From an uncultured Bacteroidales bacterium (GTDB lineage Bacteria > Bacteroidota > Bacteroidia > Bacteroidales > Paludibacteraceae), in assembly GCA_937901225.1 (NCBI GenBank), contig CALCGX010000094.1, positions 1-8,089 on the forward strand: 8,089 nt of DNA, given 5' to 3'. Below, piece by piece: positions 4,599 to 8,089 of this stretch; positions within the stretch are counted from its first letter, which is position 1; each line of letters starts with the position of its first letter. Both the position numbers and the translations under genes were made by a program. The notes beneath the pieces were generated by a model. That model worked only from the letters and a program-made list of their open reading frames with translations, searched no databases and was not told the origin of the DNA.

Positions 4599-4650
4599 CC
4601 TTTAACCTCTAACCTTTCACTTTTAACCTTCCAGTTTTCCCCTTTCACCT
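4587..4650. repeat. TAACCTT heptamer repeats
   Basis: Starting over the stop codon of the spanin-like gene, the spacer is a run of 7-mers of the taacctt type (tcacctt, taacctt, taacctc, taacctt, tcacttt, taacctt) decaying into ccagttttcccctttcacct. This is the third heptamer family in the window. It separates the lysis-like block from the receptor promoter. Confidence 0.75.
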
Positions 4651-4668
4651 AAAAAAAGCACTCAATAC

Positions 4669-4700
4669 TTGCGTATATGCAAATTTTTCCGTACCTTTGC
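4669..4700 (+). promoter_or_regulatory. Bacteroidetes promoter of the TonB-dependent receptor gene
   Basis: TTG at 4669-4671 and TAccTTTGC at 4692-4700 are separated by 20 bases, matching the Bacteroidetes -33/-7 consensus (TTG, 19-21 bases, TAnnTTTG). Transcription should begin a few bases after 4700, leaving a short leader before the ATG at 4723. This rules out the in-frame TTG at 4669 as a start codon, because it is the -33 box itself. Confidence 0.75.
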
Positions 4701-4722
4701 GCGTTTAATTGGGATATTGTGC

Positions 4723-7212
4723 ATGTATCTATCAAATCACATAACAAGAACTATAGGCATAATCCTTTGCCTGCTGTTTTTTTCATCGGTCACTTGGGCT
4801 AAAGTGCCTCAGGTGCGCGTATTTGGTTATGTACTCGATTCGGATAACCGCGGCATTGAGTTGGCGAACGTGTATGTAGAGGGTACCACCAATGGTACAA
4901 CCACCAATCAAAACGGCTATTACGACCTCACCATCGAGATGGGCGACACCATCATCATGGTATATTCCATGATGGGCTACGAGACTATTCGTCAGCAGCT
5001 ATACACTCAGAATCAAGTGCTTGGCGTGAATGTTATCCTTCCTACCAACGAGGAGATGCTCAGCGAGATCACCGTGCGTGGTATCCAACGACAAACAGGT
5101 ACGATGGAGCGCACCGATATAGGTGTGGCACGATTGATGCCCGATGCTACGGGTGGTGGCATTGAGAGTCTGCTGATTACGTTTGCTGGTGTACGACAAA
5201 ACAACGAAATGAGTAGCCAATACAATGTGCGTGGCGGCACCTACGACGAAAACTCGGTATATGTCAATGGCTTAGAGGTACATCGTCCATTGCTCATCCG
5301 TAGCGGACAGCAAGAGGGATTGAGCTTTGTGAATGCTGACATGGTAGAGACCGTGGACTTCTCCGCAGGTGGCTTTGATGCCATGTATGGCGACAAGATG
5401 TCGTCCGTATTAGACATCCGCTACAAACGCCCTACCCAACTGGAATCCCATTTGAATATCAGTATCTTAGGAGCTAGCGCCCACCTTGGTTGGGGAGATA
5501 GTTTGCAAAGCCAAATGCACGGCATTCGCTACAAGACATCCAAATACATGCTCGGAGCATTGGACACCAAAGGCAACTACAAACCCAACTTCGTGGACTA
5601 TCAAACGCAAATGACGTGGAAGGTAGGCAAACAACGTGATTGGGAGATTCGATTGATGGGCAACTTCTCGCAGAATAGCTACGAGTTTACTCCTGACTCA
5701 TCAGTCACCAGCTTTGGTGGTATGCAAAATGCAGTGAAGAACACCATTTACTACGAGGGCAAGGAGAAAGATATGTTCCGCACCGCTTTTGCTGCACTGA
5801 GCGCATACGGCAAAGTACATCCAGAAGTGAAAGTAGGCGTGGATTTGAGTGGATTCTACACCCACGAACAAGAGACATACGACATCCGCAGCGAATACAT
5901 GCTTCGCCAGCAAGATATGAGTGGCGAAGAGAGTAACCATGGAGGCAATGCCAACAACGAAATCACCACCCCTGAAGGCAACCAAAACCTACTCGGCAAG
6001 GGTGAGTTCCACGAACACGCACGCAACACCCTGCAAGCCAGCATGATAACCCTTGCTCACACAGGCGAGTGGAAACGCGGTGAGAATACCCTAAAATGGG
6101 GCGTAAGTGGACAATTGGAGATGATCAACGACCGCATCAGCGAGTGGGAGTGGCGCGATTCTATGGGTTATAGTCTGCCTAATATAGAGCAAGAGATGGC
6201 ACTCTACTACGCCATGAAGGGTACCACTCGCATGCTGAACGGTCGCCTGCAAGCCTATGCGCAAAACACCTATCGCTGGAGTACGGAGCAAGGCAAAGTA
6301 TTCTTAACCGCAGGTATGCGCCTCAACTACTGGACTTTCACCAATGAGGTGCTTCCCTCCCCTCGCGTGAGCGTGGTATGGATGCCAGGCTGGAAACGCG
6401 ATTTCACGTTCCGCGTGGCAACAGGTCTGTATTACCAAGCGCCCTTCTACAAGGAGTTGCGCCAAACCTACCAAGACGAGAATGGCGTGTATCGCATTCA
6501 CCTGAACGACCAACTCAAAGCGCAACGCTCGTATCAATTGGTATTGGGTACCGACTATTACTTCCGCGCGTGGGGACGTCCGTTTAAGTTTACCGCCGAG
6601 GCGTATGGCAAATATATGGACCGCATGGAGAGCTACACCGTGGACAACGTGCGCGTGCGCTACTCAGGTAAAAATGATAGCGAGGGCTATACCGTTGGCT
6701 TAGACTTGAAGCTCTTTGGCGAGTTGGCACCAGGTGCCGATTCTTGGATTAGTTTCTCCACCATGCGTAGCCGTATGCGTTTCACAGACGACAAGCACAA
6801 TCTTGGCTGGATTCCTACTCCACAGGAGCAACGTTATAACCTTACTGTCTATTTCCAAGACTACCTACCCCAATTGCCTCAATACAAGTTGCACCTCAAG
6901 TTCATCTGGAGCGAAGGTTTGCCATTTGGTTATCCCCGCAAAGAGGACATGCGCTATCTGGGGCATATGAGTGACTATAAACGTATCGACATTGGTGCTA
7001 GCCGCACTTTCGCTGCCAGTCACGATAAATGGATGAATAAGTCGAAGCATGTGGATAGTTGGACGGTGCAGTTTGATGTATTCAACTTGATTGGTTGGAA
7101 GAACGTGAATAGTTACTATTGGGTGACTGCCGCCGACGGCATGCAATGGGCAAGTCCGAACTACCTTACAGGACGTATGTTCAATTTGAAGATTGATGTG
7201 CGAATAAAGTAA
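4723..7212 (+). CDS. TonB-dependent outer-membrane receptor
   Basis: The protein has 829 residues from the ATG at 4723. Residues 8-26 form a signal peptide (TRTIGIILCLLFFSSVTWA, cleaved before KVPQ). About 31-105 is a carboxypeptidase-regulatory-like (CarboxypepD_reg) domain (VFGYVLDSDNRGIELANVYV, NGYYDLTI, MGYET). About 115-230 is the plug, with YNVRGGTYDENSVYVNGLEV and FSAGGFDAMYGDKMSSVLDI. The rest is a beta-barrel of alternating aromatic strands ending NLKIDVRIK. Such receptors import a ligand through the outer membrane using TonB-ExbBD energy; the ligand cannot be read from sequence. The plug and barrel do not look like a SusC with the usual long domain set, and no SusD gene follows. It has its own promoter and is followed by structured non-coding DNA, so it is probably transcribed alone. 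Confidence 0.92.
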   Translation: MYLSNHITRTIGIILCLLFFSSVTWAKVPQVRVFGYVLDSDNRGIELANVYVEGTTNGTTTNQNGYYDLTIEMGDTIIMVYSMMGYETIRQQLYTQNQVLGVNVILPTNEEMLSEITVRGIQRQTGTMERTDIGVARLMPDATGGGIESLLITFAGVRQNNEMSSQYNVRGGTYDENSVYVNGLEVHRPLLIRSGQQEGLSFVNADMVETVDFSAGGFDAMYGDKMSSVLDIRYKRPTQLESHLNISILGASAHLGWGDSLQSQMHGIRYKTSKYMLGALDTKGNYKPNFVDYQTQMTWKVGKQRDWEIRLMGNFSQNSYEFTPDSSVTSFGGMQNAVKNTIYYEGKEKDMFRTAFAALSAYGKVHPEVKVGVDLSGFYTHEQETYDIRSEYMLRQQDMSGEESNHGGNANNEITTPEGNQNLLGKGEFHEHARNTLQASMITLAHTGEWKRGENTLKWGVSGQLEMINDRISEWEWRDSMGYSLPNIEQEMALYYAMKGTTRMLNGRLQAYAQNTYRWSTEQGKVFLTAGMRLNYWTFTNEVLPSPRVSVVWMPGWKRDFTFRVATGLYYQAPFYKELRQTYQDENGVYRIHLNDQLKAQRSYQLVLGTDYYFRAWGRPFKFTAEAYGKYMDRMESYTVDNVRVRYSGKNDSEGYTVGLDLKLFGELAPGADSWISFSTMRSRMRFTDDKHNLGWIPTPQEQRYNLTVYFQDYLPQLPQYKLHLKFIWSEGLPFGYPRKEDMRYLGHMSDYKRIDIGASRTFAASHDKWMNKSKHVDSWTVQFDVFNLIGWKNVNSYYWVTAADGMQWASPNYLTGRMFNLKIDVRIK

Positions 7213-7241
7213 GCACAATACTTTACCAATCTCCTATTTTT

Positions 7242-7290
7242 ACCCACATTTGGTGAACTATCCTGACGTTTCAGGACGAACTTCTGTGGG
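7242..7290 (+). other. Nested hairpin just after the receptor gene
   Basis: tcctga (7261-7266) pairs with tcagga (7271-7276) around cgtt, and outside it cccaca (7242-7247) pairs with tgtggg (7285-7290). The structure begins 30 bases after the receptor stop and lacks a T-run, so it may stabilise the 3' end of the message rather than terminate it. Confidence 0.45.
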
Positions 7291-7426
7291 CTTTCAGGTG
7301 CTCTCAAGTTGCCTGCGGGCTACGTGCCACTTCGCGACCACTGTAGCACATCTCTAGGACGATCTCTGGGACATCTATGGGCTTTCTGTGGCTTTCTATA
7401 AACGTGGCTCTATAATAATGCTACAA
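7291..7426. other. Non-coding stretch with gggcttt words, no gene seen
   Basis: No convincing open frame lies here. The words gggcttt and ggcttt occur repeatedly (around 7288, 7379 and 7390), and a loose pattern of atctctaggacg, atctctgggac, atctatgggc runs from about 7350 to 7382. No tRNA or known RNA fold is recognised. Composition is more GC-rich than the spacer at 2770-3060. Confidence 0.4.
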
Positions 7427-7464
7427 AAATCTTCGGCACGGAAGGGGTTGTATGCCGAAGATTT
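7427..7464. other. Perfect 12-bp inverted repeat (CTTCGGCA/TGCCGAAG)
   Basis: aaatcttcggca (7427-7438) pairs perfectly with tgccgaagattt (7453-7464) around a 14-base loop. The half-site tgccgaaga recurs at 7561-7569 and 7573-7581 downstream of the terminator. It may be a regulator site or part of a structured 3' region. Confidence 0.6.
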
Positions 7465-7494
7465 GTAAAATTTGCTATAAAAAGACGCTTAAAG

Positions 7495-7546
7495 CAAGCG
7501 GAAGGTGTTGATTACCAACGCCTCCCGCTTGGGTGTGTTTTTTTGT
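7495..7546 (+). terminator. Strong intrinsic terminator
   Basis: caagcggaaggtgttg (7495-7510) pairs with caacgcctcccgcttg (7516-7531) around attac, a 16-bp stem with one mismatch and one G-T pair. It is followed by ggtgtgttttttttgtt and more T-runs to 7555. It would end transcription coming from the receptor side, although it lies 280 bases after that stop. On the opposite strand the stem is followed only by a modest T-run (ctttttata), so weak two-way action is possible. Confidence 0.8.
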
Positions 7547-7555
7547 TATTTTTTT

Positions 7556-7582
7556 CTTCGTGCCGAAGATTGTGCCGAAGAA
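7556..7582. repeat. CCGAAG repeats after the terminator
   Basis: cttcg-tgc-cgaag (7556-7568) forms a small triloop hairpin, and tgccgaaga occurs at 7561 and 7573. These repeat the arms of the inverted repeat at 7427-7464. Confidence 0.5.
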
Positions 7583-7611
7583 TTGAATATTAGACTCTTT
7601 TTGTATCTTCG
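7583..7611 (+). promoter_or_regulatory. Possible weak promoter (TTG, 18 bases, TAtcTTCG)
   Basis: TTG at 7583-7585 and TATCTTCG at 7604-7611 resemble the Bacteroidetes promoter with one mismatch in the -7 box and a spacing of 18 instead of 19-21. TATCTTCGAA also occurs at 2835-2844. No intact gene with a start codon follows at a normal distance. Confidence 0.3.
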
Positions 7612-7659
7612 AACGATTTACTTCGCTATTTGCTCATCTAAAACCTCGCGCAGTTTTAG

Positions 7660-8089
7660 CAAGAGGTACTTATACGCGTCTCGGGCAGCTTGCTCGTACA
7701 GCACCTCGATACTCAAATCGAGACGATCACTGCTGACATGTGCGCTACCAAGGTGCAACCAGATGCAGCTACATTGGAGGATATGCAATTTGGTTGGAAC
7801 ATCGTTAAGCATGTCAAGTCCAACGCTATCGTTGTTGTGAAGAATGGTCAAACCCTCGGCGTAGGTGCTGGCCAGATGAACCGCGTAGGTAGTGCTGAGA
7901 TCGCTATGAAGCAAGCACACGCTGCTGGCGTGACCGAAGGTCTGATCCTCGCTTCTGACGGCTTCTTGCCATTCGACGACACCGTAGCATTGGCAGCTCA
8001 ATATGGCGTAACTGCTATCGTTCAACCAGGTGGTAGCATCCGCGACAACGACTGCGTAGTGAAAGCCGACGAACTGGGCATCTGCATGC
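7660..8089 (+). CDS. purH: Bifunctional purine biosynthesis protein PurH (AICAR transformylase domain), 5'-broken and 3'-partial
   Basis: PurH carries out the last two steps of IMP synthesis: AICAR formyl transfer and IMP cyclisation. Here the frame reads RVSGSLLVQHLDT at about 7675-7713, then TKVQPD, FGWNIVKHVKSNAIVVVKNG, GVGAGQMNRVGSAEIAM, LILASDGFLPFDDTV, AAQYGVTAIVQPGGSIRDND and ADELGIC up to the window edge. These are signatures of the C-terminal AICAR transformylase domain, and the distance between LLVQ and TK.QP equals that in E. coli PurH as I recall it. Only about the last 145 residues before the C-terminal tail are present. The N-terminal cyclohydrolase domain and the start of the transformylase domain, some 360 residues, are missing. 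In-frame stops lie at 7639-7641 and 7657-7659, and no start codon precedes the homologous part. It is either a truncated gene or a join in the assembly. The codons after about 7735 look like those of a highly expressed gene. Confidence 0.8.

Noticed and set aside
6378..6587. Short + strand frame within the receptor gene, and several - strand frames across 4999-7218
   Set aside because: All are shadows of the receptor coding frame with no domain, signal or start context.
7242..7500. tRNA or known riboswitch in the structured spacer
   Set aside because: The hairpins do not form a cloverleaf and no conserved riboswitch core is recognisable by eye.
7505..7840. 111-residue open frame on the + strand
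   Set aside because: It starts inside the terminator stem, runs through T-runs and overlaps purH in another frame; composition is rich in Ser and Arg without any domain.
7618..8025. 135-residue open frame on the - strand ending at 7618, with a plausible helical C-terminal part
   Set aside because: Most of it is antisense to clear purH coding. Only the last 16-35 residues look protein-like, and these overlap the purH start in part. It may be a relic of a gene on the other side of a junction, but cannot be supported as a gene.

Overview
The window looks like a member of the Bacteroidales. Evidence: promoters of the Bacteroidetes type (TTG, about 20 bases, TAnnTTTG), almost no Shine-Dalgarno sequences, a FISUMP-type domain, a TonB-dependent receptor with an N-terminal carboxypeptidase-regulatory-like domain, and spacers full of heptanucleotide tandem repeats. 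Genus cannot be fixed from the sequence alone.

Layout. (1) 1-2066: the 3' part of a large membrane Ser/Thr protein kinase. The window opens just before the DFG motif. The kinase C-lobe is followed by one membrane helix, a FISUMP domain and a SUMF1/FGE-like domain. (2) 2067-2314: spacer with a 9-bp hairpin, a -7 promoter element and short hairpin-bearing repeats. (3) 2315-4598: a compact phage-like block. Two small proteins of unknown function (2315-2656 and 3084-3431) are diverged paralogues. A holin-like two-helix protein (3466-3651), a DUF5675-type endolysin-like protein (3836-4237) and a lipoprotein with a C-terminal membrane anchor (4146-4598) follow. The last three together read as holin, endolysin and single-gene (unimolecular) spanin, a lysis cassette for a Gram-negative envelope. 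(4) 4723-7212: a complete TonB-dependent outer-membrane receptor with its own well-formed promoter. (5) 7213-7660: a structured non-coding stretch with several perfect hairpins and a strong intrinsic terminator. (6) 7660-8089: the 3' part of purH on the + strand, running off the window end. Its 5' part is missing and the frame is closed by stops just upstream.

The spacers of the phage-like block are unusual. Three heptamer families occur: (C/T)TGTCAA, CTAAACA and TAACCTT. One fills the entire gap between two genes, and one lies inside the spanin-like gene, where a 7-nt unit read in triplets gives a 7-residue repeat with coiled-coil leucine spacing. A 43-bp repeat occurs twice with a small hairpin whose central base pair is swapped in a compensatory way. 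Between the two paralogues lies an AT-rich 316-bp segment bounded by 16-bp inverted repeats, holding two copies of a four-site array with identical 10/12/10 spacing, each followed at the same distance by a -7 element.

The kinase and the receptor are probably independent of the lysis-like block. The truncated purH suggests either a rearrangement or an assembly join near 7660.
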